Shown here one piece after another: positions 8,160-16,135 of a stretch of DNA of 38,654 bases. The translations under genes were made by a program, and so were the position numbers. The number at the start of each line of letters is the position of its first letter. Position 1 is the first letter of the stretch. Below the pieces are notes generated by a model that saw only the letters and a list, made by a program, of their open reading frames with translations, made no database searches and was not told the DNA's origin. Origin of the DNA: Flammeovirgaceae bacterium (GTDB lineage: Bacteria; Bacteroidota; Bacteroidia; Cytophagales; Cyclobacteriaceae); contig JAJTGY010000050.1 in assembly GCA_021298015.1 (NCBI GenBank), positions 1-38,654 on the forward strand. Direction: 5' to 3'.

Positions 8160-8410
8160 ATGGAAAAGTCGAGGAGAAAATTTAAGGCACAGGTTGCATT
8201 GGCCGCTATTCAAGAAAGAGAAATATTAGCCGAGCTGTCAAAGCGCTTCAAGGTTCATTCAGTACAATTCACGAAATGGAAGAAGTAGTTTTTTGCAGAA
8301 CGCTAGTGCGGCATTTGAAAAAGACGCAGATGAGAAGGACACGGATGCGGAAAAGCAACGGCTGTGCGCAAAGATAGGCCAGTTGGAAGTGGAACGAGAC
8401 TGGTGAAAAA
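8160..8410 (+). pseudogene. IS3-family transposase orfA remnant
   Basis: From ATG 8160 the frame reads MEKSRRKFKAQVALAAIQ, then LAELSKRFKVHSVQFTKWKK: the helix-turn-helix of an IS3-type OrfA. It hits TAG at 8286-8288, where a Gln or Glu codon is expected. After about one extra T (8289-8294) the frame resumes as LQNASAAFEKD, then AEKQRLCAKIGQLEVERDW, the leucine-zipper part of OrfA, which stops at TGA 8404-8406. OrfB, with the DDE catalytic core, is absent. Within a few bases the sequence becomes the interior of the VPS10-like gene. This is a dead IS fragment left by insertion followed by deletion. Confidence 0.85.
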
Positions 8411-9902
8411 ATTTCGCCCGACCTTACGTATGCCGATCCGGAAACGCTCGGCCCCACGGGTGGGGAAATCACCAAAGACATGAACGGCCCGGAGATCTAC
8501 GCCACCGTGTTTGCGCTGGCGCCTTCGTTTCATGATATCAATACGATCTGGGCCGGCAGCGATGACGGCAAGATTCACATTACGCGCAATGGCGGCAAGA
8601 ACTGGGCGGACATCACACCCAAAGATCTGCCGAAGCATTCCGTAGTGGCGATCATCGATGAGTCGCGTCACTCCGCTGGTACGGCCTACGTTGCGGCATT
8701 CCGGTATCAGGTGGATGACCGCCAGCCGTATGTTTTCCGCACCACGGATTTTGGAAAAACGTGGACGAAGATTGTGAACGGCATTAAAGACGGCCACTTT
8801 GCGCGCAGCGTGCGCGAAGATCACGTGCGGCCGGGGTTGCTCTTTCTCGGCACGGAACATGGCGCGTATGTGTCGTTCAACGCAGGCGACAGCTGGCAGT
8901 CGCTGCAATTGAATTTGCCCGACACGCCCATCCGCGATCTGGTGGTGAAGAATGATGATGTAGTGCTGGGCACGCACGGTCGCGGTTTTTGGATTTTGGA
9001 TGACATCAACCCGCTGCGCCAACATACAGAAGCGGTAGCCAAACAAGCGGTAACGTTGTTTCAGCCGAGCGATGCCATCCGCGGTGTGTACGATGCCGTG
9101 TTTCAGTATTATCTGAAAAGCAAAGTGGACTCTCTGAAGCTCGATATTCTGGATGCGAGTGGCAGCGTGGTGCGCTCGTTTGTGGGAACGAAAGCCGAGG
9201 AAAAACCAACCGCGGGAGATTGGTGGGGCGTAGGCGAAGGCAAGCCTACCACAGCTGCGGGGCTGAACACCTTCAAGTGGAATTTGAGCTATCCGGGCGC
9301 CACTGTTTTTGATGGCATCATCATCTGGGGTGCGCGCCCGCACAACGGGCCAAAGGCGCCCATCGGCAAGTACCAGGTGCGATTAACAGCCGGAGGAGTT
9401 ACGCAAACGTATCCCTTTAACGTAAAGATTAACCCCAACCTGAAAGGCGTAACCGAGGCTGATCTGAAAGAGACCTTTGACCTGGCCATGAAGATTCGCG
9501 ACAAAGAAAGTGCCGCCAACGAGGCGGTGATTCGCATCCGCAAGATTCGCGCGCAGGCGGAAGAGCGCATCAAAGAAGCCAACGATGCCACGTTCACCGC
9601 ACAGGCAAACGAGTGGATCGGCAAACTCACCGCCATTGAAGAAGATTTGTACCAGACGAAGAACCGCAGCGGCCAGGATCCGCTCAACTTCCCGATTAAA
9701 CTCGGCAACCGCCTGTCGGCCGTGCGCAGAAGTTTAGAGACGGGCGACAACAAACCCACGGCTGGCGCTTACAAAGTGTTTGATGAACTGAGCAAAGAGC
9801 TGGACGGCCACCTGGCGAAGTTGGAGAGTGTGATCGCGAGCTGCGCTGAACACGTGGTTAAGCGGCAAGGGCATAAAAGAGATAACCGATTCGAAAAAAT
9901 GA
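8405..9902 (+). pseudogene. VPS10/sortilin-type BNR-repeat glycosyl-hydrolase-like protein, 5'-truncated and frameshifted
   Basis: The frame begins abruptly at the IS junction with EKISPDLT and continues through BNR-type repeats: WAGSDDGKIHITRNGGKNW, YVFRTTDFGKTWTKI, and FLGTEHGAYVSFNAGDSW. It then runs into the C-terminal beta domain and coiled-coil tail (about 9430-9840). Full family members are ~900-1000 residues and secreted; here roughly the N-terminal half is missing. Near 9820-9847 a one-base shift occurred. The +1 frame reads LNTWLSGKGIKEIT, then DSKK, and ends at TGA 9900-9902, which overlaps the next gene's ATG in the usual ATGA form. In the present sequence the zero frame runs into the aminotransferase gene instead. 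Confidence 0.85.
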
Positions 9903-11161
9903 GTACGCGAAGAAAGCTTCTCAAATCAATTGCCCTGGCCCCGCTGGCCCTGGGTGGCGTGAGCGCGCTGGCCGGCACCACCACGGCTATGCCGGCTGCT
10001 GATGACCCCGACTATTGGCGCAAGATCCGCGACCAGTTTTTGTTGGCGAAAGACCGCGTGTTCTTCAACCCCGGCACGGTGGGTGCCATGCCGCGCGTGG
10101 TAGTGGAGAAGGTGAACGAACACATGATCAAACTGGCCACCGAGGTGGCCGACTGAGAATACCGGGGCGACAAAGGTTGGATTTCGGGCTACTACCATAT
10201 GCCGGAGATTCGCGAAAAAATTGCGCGCCTCATCCATGCCGATGCGCCAAGCCTTGCGCTTACCGACAATGTAACATCGGCCATGAGCTACATTGCTGAA
10301 GGGCTTACGTTGAAGCCGGGCGATGAGGTGATCACCAGCAACCAGGAGCACGGTGGCGGGCGAAGCTCCTGGATTGTGCGCGAAAAGCGCGAAGGCATCC
10401 GCTACCGCGAATTTGAGTTGGGCAAACCCATCCGCGATCCACAGCAAGTGATCGACACCATTGTGAAATCCTTTCGCCCGGAAACGCGCGTGCTGGTGTT
10501 GTCGCACATGATCACCGGCAGCGGGGCGCTGTTACCGGTAAAAGAGATTTGTGCCGAAGCGCGCCAGCGCGGCATCCTGACCGTACTGGATGGCGCCCAG
10601 ATCATCGGGCAGGTGGCCTTGGATGTTCAGGACATTGGCTGCGATGCGTATGTCGGCTGCTTCCACAAGTGGATCGGTGCCCCGCCCGGCACCGGGTTCA
10701 TGTGGGTGCGGCCGGAGATTTTGAAAAACCTCTGGACTTCGGTTTCGAGCTACCAATGGAACAACCACGAAGACGAGGGCTTCCGCTTCACGCAGCGGGG
10801 CACCGGTAACTACTCGGTTCTGCTCGGACTCGAGGCCGCCCTCGATTTTCATTTTGACATCGGGCCGCAGCGGGTGTACGACCGCATCAAGTTTCTGGGC
10901 AACTACCTGCGCGAGGGGTTGAGGAAGATGCCGAAGGTAAAAGTCTTTTCACCGGCCACTGAAACGATGTGCGCGAGTATTACGGTTTACAATGTGCAAG
11001 GCGTAACCGGTGCGCAGCTGCAAGATGCCTTCTGGAACGAGGCCCGCATGCGCCCGCGGTCGCAAGGTGACGAATTTTGCGTGCGGCACTGCACGCATAT
11101 TTTTAACAGTAAGCAGGAGTTGGATACCGCCCTTCGAATTGTGCGCAAGGTGGCGGGGTAG
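9899..11161 (+). pseudogene. class V (cysteine-desulfurase-like) aminotransferase with Tat signal, in-frame TGA
   Basis: ATG 9899 starts STRRKLLKSIALAPLALGG, a twin-arginine-type signal for export of a folded cofactor protein. Codon 86 is TGA (10154-10156) inside ATEVAD-stop-EYRGD, where relatives have Trp, so TGG to TGA is the simplest explanation. The same frame continues without other damage to TAG at 11159-11161. It includes ALTDNVTSAM, SNQEHGGG, the PLP-binding DGAQ and the Schiff-base Lys in CFHKWIGAPPGTG. Restored length is ~420 residues, normal for this periplasmic PLP family. Internal initiation after the stop would remove the export signal and substrate-binding N-terminus, so loss of function is likely. 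Confidence 0.88.
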
Positions 11162-11178
11162 CCGCGATCAGAAATGAT

Positions 11179-11961
11179 TCACGGGTATACCCGCACGTAG
11201 TCAACCTCCAGGCGCTGGGGCCAGATGGAATCGTCAATCCCCTCGCGGCCGCCCCAGTTTCCACCCACGGCAATGTTGAGGATAAGAAAAAAGCGCTGAT
11301 CGAAAGGCCACCCGGTGAAGTCATCGCTGGGTTCGCGCGTTACGGTATGATACCGTTTGTCGTCAACGAAAAAGTCAATTTTGTCTTCCCGCCAGTCAAT
11401 GGCATACACATGAAAGGTATCCTGCGCATCGGCTACGGATGTCTTGCCTTCCTTTTGAGTTTGTTTGATGTAGTTGTATTTCTCTGTGTGAATCGTTCCG
11501 TGAATTACTCCGGGGTCGTATCCCACGTGTTCCATAATGTCGATCTCACCGCTGGCCGGCCAGCCTCCGTATTTCCAATCGGTACTCAGCATCCAGATAG
11601 CCGGCCACGTGCCCCGACCGCGAGGCAGTTTGGCCCGAACTTCTATTCGGCCGTAGCGCCAGTCCCCTTTGTGCCGGGTTAACAGCCGCGCGGAGGTATA
11701 GGCTTTACCAGCTACGGAATCCCGATGCGCTTCGATGATGAGGTGCCCGTTTTCGACTCGCGCATTGCGCTCCTGACCGGTGTAGTACTGCGCTTCATTG
11801 TTACCCCAGCCGCATACGTTGGGGCAGCCATCACCTACATCGTAACTCCATTTCGTGGAATCGGGTGAGCCGGTGTAGTCAAACTCGTCCTGCCAAATGG
11901 GTTTTGGCTGGCACGAAGCGAGCAGGCATGCGATGGCCAGAATTGTGGTCAGGTTCTTCAT
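11179..11961 (-). CDS. Glycoside hydrolase family 16 (laminarinase/beta-glucanase-like) lipoprotein
   Basis: ATG 11961 gives a lipoprotein signal with lipobox LLASC (Cys17). A TTG seven codons upstream is disfavoured because it lies in the AGGAGGAG sequence that probably serves as the ribosome site and overlaps the end of the upstream gene. The mature ~244 residues are one GH16 domain. The catalytic motif GEIDIMEHVG has Glu139 as nucleophile, Asp141 and Glu144 as acid/base, preceded by WPAIWMLS and followed by HVYAIDW. The likely activity is endo-hydrolysis of beta-1,3 or mixed-link glucans at the cell surface. It is translationally close to the TPR gene, and its 3' end meets the dead aminotransferase gene tail to tail, 17 bp away. 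Confidence 0.93.
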   Translation of the reverse strand: MKNLTTILAIACLLASCQPKPIWQDEFDYTGSPDSTKWSYDVGDGCPNVCGWGNNEAQYYTGQERNARVENGHLIIEAHRDSVAGKAYTSARLLTRHKGDWRYGRIEVRAKLPRGRGTWPAIWMLSTDWKYGGWPASGEIDIMEHVGYDPGVIHGTIHTEKYNYIKQTQKEGKTSVADAQDTFHVYAIDWREDKIDFFVDDKRYHTVTREPSDDFTGWPFDQRFFLILNIAVGGNWGGREGIDDSIWPQRLEVDYVRVYP

Positions 11962-11968
11962 TAGGAAC

Positions 11969-13204
11969 CTACTCCTCCTCAAACCTGCGGATCAGCGCAA
12001 CCATTCGCTGATCGGATAACATCCCTTCCATTTCATCATCGCGATAAATGAAAGCAGCGCTGAACCCTTTCAATAACGAGGTTTCCAGAAGCTCGAAAAA
12101 TCGCGTGGTGTCATGCTTATGGCGGAGGTAGTGAAGCGACTGGTTATAATAGGCCGTGCTGAAATCCGGATCGATCTCGATGGCCTTGTCCAAATAATAG
12201 ATGGCGGAATCACCGTGGCCCAGCGCTCCCATCGTGCTGGCCATGCCCGACATGATCACCGCTCTGCGCTTCTTCGAATCGGTTGGCTTTAGCTTCGCAA
12301 AAGCCAGTCTTCTTTTGGCCAGCGACTCCTCAAACTTTTTCTGACCGCGAAGAATATTCGCCCAAACATGGTATAAACGGTGCTCTTCGGTGGAGTATTT
12401 CAGGCCTTCTTCCACTTTCACTAATGCTTCATCCAAACGCTTTTGAAGCAATAAGCCTTGCGCCCAGGCCGCATATGCAAATGCCTCCTTTTCGCGGTTC
12501 CCTTTGTATCGCTCCAGCTGGAACTTGCTAAGCCTGATCAGCTTCTCACCATTCTGAAAAACATTGCCATAATAGGCATTAAGCACGTCATCGTTCGTGT
12601 ATTTCAAAATAGTTTCGGCCGCATCCGTCACAAGTGTTTTGAGCGGCACACCCCAGTTTCCTGAACTATCCAGGGGCGCTTCAAACCGCTCCGGCTTTTC
12701 CCCAATCACTTCTAGCTCCAGCACCATCGTGTTGCCTTCGATCGTAATCTCTCCGGTGATTTTATTCTTCCGGTAGATTCCGACAGCATTGCCAATCAGC
12801 TCAATGATGCCCCGAATCGGTACGCCCACGCCTATCAAATCCACCGAAACATCCGACTTGGCAGAAGCACTCGCGTAACTAATGGCTGATTCGGCCGTAC
12901 TGGCGCGCTGAATGATTTCATTTAATTTTCGGCTAATGCGTGTGGCGATCGTATTACCTGAAAATCCTGCCTGTTGAAATGCTTCCGGCACTTCAATATT
13001 CTGGATGTAGTAACTGGAGTCGCTCAACTCGCGCGCTACAAATACGGCAGCTACGATCAGTACAGAAATGACAAATAATTTCGCCATGATCGAAAAAATG
13101 GCCGTCACTCTTTCCTCGAACCGGACAATACTGAACGACCTGGCCTGTGGATGGATTTGCTTCAGGGTAACGTCCTGTTCCGGATTTGGTTGAGTGTCCT
13201 TCAT
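11969..13204 (-). CDS. TPR-repeat protein with one N-terminal membrane segment
   Basis: 411 residues. A cytoplasmic N-terminus (about 1-38) precedes one membrane helix (VISVLIVAAVFVARELS region, about 40-60) and an extracytoplasmic domain with an unrecognised beta-rich part (about 65-200). Tetratricopeptide-like helical pairs follow (about 225-370), best seen in DSAIYYLDKAIEIDPDFSTAYYN. This architecture fits a scaffolding role in the periplasm. Its stop is 8 bp from the GH16 start, and its last codons carry that gene's likely ribosome site, so the two are probably one operon. The specific partner is unknown. Confidence 0.8.
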   Translation of the reverse strand: MKDTQPNPEQDVTLKQIHPQARSFSIVRFEERVTAIFSIMAKLFVISVLIVAAVFVARELSDSSYYIQNIEVPEAFQQAGFSGNTIATRISRKLNEIIQRASTAESAISYASASAKSDVSVDLIGVGVPIRGIIELIGNAVGIYRKNKITGEITIEGNTMVLELEVIGEKPERFEAPLDSSGNWGVPLKTLVTDAAETILKYTNDDVLNAYYGNVFQNGEKLIRLSKFQLERYKGNREKEAFAYAAWAQGLLLQKRLDEALVKVEEGLKYSTEEHRLYHVWANILRGQKKFEESLAKRRLAFAKLKPTDSKKRRAVIMSGMASTMGALGHGDSAIYYLDKAIEIDPDFSTAYYNQSLHYLRHKHDTTRFFELLETSLLKGFSAAFIYRDDEMEGMLSDQRMVALIRRFEEE

Positions 13205-13371
13205 CTTGCTAAAAAAATTGCTGAATCGCCAATGGCGTCATTCCATTCGTGATATATTGGCTGTGACAAAACCTAGTTTAACGCGTTGGGCACTTCCAGC
13301 AGGTTCTTTCTCGGATCCAGCACCCGCAGCACATCATCAATGCCGGGCTTTGCCCGAGCATCCTCGTCCCG

Positions 13372-13388
13372 TCCCGATCGAGTCGGGA
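13372..13388. repeat. 17-bp palindrome, copy 1
   Basis: TCCCGATCGAGTCGGGA has perfect 6-bp arms. It matches the palindrome at 13569-13585 at 14 of 17 positions, with all differences in the centre. The two copies flank tRNA-Gly. Confidence 0.7.
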
Positions 13389-13444
13389 TTATCGGGCCGG
13401 GACTCACGAATCCATACTCACTGCGTTTAGTGAATCACACCCGA

Positions 13445-13516
13445 GCGGGAGACGGGTCTCGAACCCGCGACCTGCAGCTTGGGAAGCTGCCGCTCTACCA
13501 ACTGAGCTACTCCCGC
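13445..13516 (-). tRNA. tRNA-Gly (anticodon CCC)
   Basis: Read on the minus strand, 72 nt fold into a complete cloverleaf. The acceptor stem is GCGGGAG/CTCCCGC and the D-arm contains AGTTGGTAGA. The anticodon arm GCAGC-TTCCCAA-GCTGC places CCC at the anticodon, reading GGG glycine codons. The T-arm GCGGG-TTCGAGA-CCCGT has one G-U pair. The next base (discriminator) is T, as usual for bacterial tRNA-Gly. CCA is not encoded, so it must be added enzymatically. The gene stands alone between the TPR and arginine operons. Confidence 0.96.
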
Positions 13517-13551
13517 CTATCAAACACATTACAATAATAAAATAAAAAGGA

Positions 13552-13593
13552 GAAGCTGCCGCTCTACCTCCCGATTAAATCGGGATGAGCTAC
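13552..13593 (-). repeat. partial tRNA-Gly copy interrupted by a palindrome
   Basis: Bases 13552-13568 repeat 17 nt of tRNA-Gly exactly (13483-13499). The palindrome TCCCGATTAAATCGGGA (13569-13585) then replaces three tRNA bases, after which TGAGCTAC (13586-13593) resumes the tRNA sequence (13503-13510). No acceptor or T arm remains, so it cannot be a functional tRNA. The palindrome is a second copy of the one at 13372. Confidence 0.7.
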
Positions 13594-13606
13594 ATTTACC
13601 CCCGAA

Positions 13607-13649
13607 GCTTTAGCGAAGGAGGATTTACCTCCCAGGCTTCAGCGAAGGA
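13607..13649. repeat. direct repeat pair with central hairpin downstream of argH
   Basis: GCTTTAGCGAAGGA (13607-13620) and GCTTCAGCGAAGGA (13636-13649) are 14-mers with one mismatch, 29 bp apart. Between and overlapping them GGAGG-ATTTA-CCTCC (13618-13632) forms a perfect 5-bp hairpin. Lying 70-110 bp past the argH stop, the structure could limit transcription out of the arginine operon, but it lacks a U-tract. Confidence 0.45.
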
Positions 13650-13715
13650 TTGACCGATCACAATATTAAATAAAAATTTGAACTGATAACCTACTGCCGG
13701 GTTCTATCGACAGCG

Positions 13716-15050
13716 CTATTCGGTAAGCAGGTTCTTCAGTGCCCGGTGGATGGTGCCGAAGTCAAAACCCATCAAAACGTTATCCATCATGGCCTGAATC
13801 TCCGGCAAGCAGAGGTTGCCCATGCTTCCTTCGTGCGTATGCGTTACCTGGGCCGAAGCTGTGAATGTGCCGGATTCAATCTGCCGGCCTACCTGCCGGT
13901 AGGCGTCACGGAACGGAATGCCTTGCAACACCAACCGGTTAACTTCTTCCACGCTGAATAGGTATTTGTATTTGTCGTCCTTCAGCAAATCTTCCTTTAC
14001 CGTCATATTCGCGATCATGAGGTGCATCATCGACAAACAACTGGTCAGGTCAGCAAAGGCCGGGAATATTTTCTCTTTTAGAATCTGGAAGTCGCGGTGG
14101 TAGCCGGATGCCAGGTTGGTGGTGATGAGCGAAATTTCATTGGGAAGAGCTTGCAGTGCGTTGCACCGGGCGCGAATGATTTCCAATACATCGGGGTTCT
14201 TTTTGTGCGGCATGATGGAGGAACCCGTGGTGAGTTCATCCGGGAAGGAAATGAACGCAAAGTTCGGGTTCAGGTATAGCGTACAATCCATCGCCAGCTT
14301 CCCGAGCGTTGCCGCCAGGTTGGCGAGCGCGCTGGCCGTTACTCGTTCTGTTTTGCCGCGCCCCATTTGAGCGTATACCACGTTGTAGTTCAGGTCGGCA
14401 AAGCCCAGCAGCTCCGTAGTCATTTTTCGATTCAGCGGGAAGGAAGACCCATAACCGGCTGCGGAGCCCAACGGATTTTTGTTCACCACCTGGTAGGCCG
14501 CCTGGAGCGTAGTCAGATCATCGACAAAGCTCTCGGCATATGCACCCAGCCATAATCCGAACGATGAGGGCATGGCGAGTTGAAGGTGCGTATAGCCCGG
14601 CAGCAGATGGTGTTTGTTTTGCTCAGCTTTTTGAATCAGCAAATCAAACAGCGCTTTGGTGTGGCCGACAACGTGTTCTATCTCCGCCCGAAGGAAGAGC
14701 TTAATGTCAACCAACACCTGGTCGTTCCGGCTTCGGCCGCTGTGAATCTTCTTTCCCACATCGCCCAGTTTTTGCGTTAGCCAAAACTCGATTTGGGAGT
14801 GCACATCTTCGACTGACGCGTCAAGCCTGAAATTACCTTTTTCGATTTCGCGGTAAATGGCCTTGAGCTCCCGCGACAGCACCGTGAACTCTTCCTGCGT
14901 CAGTAACCCAATCGAATTCAGCATGGTGATGTGAGCCAGAGAGCCCAGCACATCATAACCCGCGAGGTAAACATCCAACTCGCGGTCCTTTCCCGTGGTG
15001 AATTGCGTAACTTCATTCCGGGAGTCTTTGTCTTTTTGCCAGAGTTTCAT
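13716..15050 (-). CDS. argH: Argininosuccinate lyase
   Basis: 444 residues, normal length. The enzyme splits argininosuccinate into arginine and fumarate, the last step of arginine synthesis, as a cytoplasmic tetramer of the fumarase/aspartase superfamily. Visible signatures are HSGRSRNDQV (about 100-109), GYTHLQ near 160, NPLGSAAGYGSSFPL, and the superfamily loop GSSIMPHKKNP (about 281-291) with the catalytic serine. It is the last gene of the arginine operon; its ATG overlaps the deacylase stop by 4 bp, implying coupled translation. Confidence 0.97.
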   Translation of the reverse strand: MKLWQKDKDSRNEVTQFTTGKDRELDVYLAGYDVLGSLAHITMLNSIGLLTQEEFTVLSRELKAIYREIEKGNFRLDASVEDVHSQIEFWLTQKLGDVGKKIHSGRSRNDQVLVDIKLFLRAEIEHVVGHTKALFDLLIQKAEQNKHHLLPGYTHLQLAMPSSFGLWLGAYAESFVDDLTTLQAAYQVVNKNPLGSAAGYGSSFPLNRKMTTELLGFADLNYNVVYAQMGRGKTERVTASALANLAATLGKLAMDCTLYLNPNFAFISFPDELTTGSSIMPHKKNPDVLEIIRARCNALQALPNEISLITTNLASGYHRDFQILKEKIFPAFADLTSCLSMMHLMIANMTVKEDLLKDDKYKYLFSVEEVNRLVLQGIPFRDAYRQVGRQIESGTFTASAQVTHTHEGSMGNLCLPEIQAMMDNVLMGFDFGTIHRALKNLLTE

Positions 15051-16135
15051 GATGCCTGAGAATGCGGGTTTCCGGTAGACGAAAGTGTTTCGATGAATTC
15101 GATGTACTTTTTGATGCCGGCCTCAATCTCGTCAACAAAGATATACTCGTCTGCGGAATGAGAGCGGGCCGAATCCCCCGGGCCCATCTTAAGGGAAGGC
15201 ACGGGAATCAACGCCTGATCGGATGTGGTGGGGGAGCCGTACAGGGGTATCCCCAGTTGTTTGGCGGCTCTGTACAACGGATGATTTTCCGATAAGGCGG
15301 AAGGACGGAGTCGGAGTGAGCGTGGCGTAACCTGGCACCGAACATTGGCCCGGATGATGGCCAGCATGTCGTCCAACGTATAGGCGTCTGTGGCGCGCAC
15401 ATCCACGGTGAAGGTGCATTGAGGGGGCACCTGGTTGTGGGCCTGGCCCGCCTGAATCACGGTAACCGACATCTTCACCGGTCCTAATACATCCGAATGC
15501 TTGGGAAACGAAAACGTACGGAACCATTCGATATCGGGAAGTGCCTCGTAGATGGCGTTTATGCCTTCGTTTCGCGCAGCATGCCCGGCTTTGCCCAAGG
15601 CTACACAGTCGAGGACCATCAAGCCCTTTTCCGCAATGGCGGCTTTCATCAGCGTGGGTTCGCCCACGATGGCGCAATCAATCCGGGGCAGGTCGTTCCA
15701 AATCAACTCGATTCCGCCTGTGCCCGAGATTTCTTCTTCAGCTGTGGCGGCCAGCACGAGATTATACCGGAGGTCTTGCCGGTGATACAACTGACGAAAC
15801 GCCTCCAGGAGCGATACGAGTGCACCCCCGGCATCGTTGCTCCCCAGACCAAAAAGCTTTCCATCCTCCAGGGCAGGCGAGAAGGGATCGCGGGTGTAGG
15901 CAGGGTTGGGTTTCACCGTGTCGTGGTGGGAGTTGAGCAGCAAGGTGGGTTTACGCGAATCAAAATGGGCTTGCACCGCCCACACGTTATTCCCTTTGCG
16001 CTGAAACGCAATCTGGTGGAAAGACAGAAAGTCAGCGAGGATGTCGGCCGTCCGGTTCTCTTCCCGACTAAACGAGGGCGTGGCGATCAGCTGTTGCAGC
16101 AAACTGACAGCGCTGGCAGCTGTTCCGGTCTTCAT
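15047..16135 (-). CDS. argE': M20-family N-acyl amino-acid deacylase (ArgE-type; likely N-acylcitrulline deacylase)
   Basis: 362 residues. The M20 zinc-peptidase motifs are LLNSHHDTV (zinc ligand His70, catalytic Asp72), GLGSNDAGGA (Asp101) and TAEEEISGTGG (Glu133/Glu134). In organisms that use ArgF' the acyl group is removed after carbamoylation. The expected substrate is therefore N-acetyl- or N-succinyl-citrulline rather than acetylornithine, which fits its place between argB/argF' and argH. It overlaps argB and argH by 4 bp each. Substrate choice (acetyl or succinyl) should match ArgF', whose residue 90 is Val. The deacylase label is firm; the exact acyl group is inference. Confidence 0.92.
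   Translation of the reverse strand: MKTGTAASAVSLLQQLIATPSFSREENRTADILADFLSFHQIAFQRKGNNVWAVQAHFDSRKPTLLLNSHHDTVKPNPAYTRDPFSPALEDGKLFGLGSNDAGGALVSLLEAFRQLYHRQDLRYNLVLAATAEEEISGTGGIELIWNDLPRIDCAIVGEPTLMKAAIAEKGLMVLDCVALGKAGHAARNEGINAIYEALPDIEWFRTFSFPKHSDVLGPVKMSVTVIQAGQAHNQVPPQCTFTVDVRATDAYTLDDMLAIIRANVRCQVTPRSLRLRPSALSENHPLYRAAKQLGIPLYGSPTTSDQALIPVPSLKMGPGDSARSHSADEYIFVDEIEAGIKKYIEFIETLSSTGNPHSQAS

Noticed and set aside
8303-9343. Long open frame on the minus strand (346 codons)
   Set aside because: It lies opposite the BNR-repeat gene, has Arg/His-rich shadow composition and no recognisable domain.
5499-10156. In-frame TGA codons as evidence of TGA recoding
   Set aside because: One TGA stands for Gly and the other for Trp, a TAG also occurs, and many intact genes here end in TGA. 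Independent nonsense mutations fit better.
8480-10156. A 558-residue fused BNR-repeat/aminotransferase protein
   Set aside because: The fusion exists only because of a lost frame at the VPS10 tail and ends at a nonsense codon; the +1 frame shows the original stop overlapping the next ATG.
13552-13600. A second tRNA gene
   Set aside because: Only about 25 tRNA-matching bases remain, split by a palindrome; the acceptor and T arms are absent.
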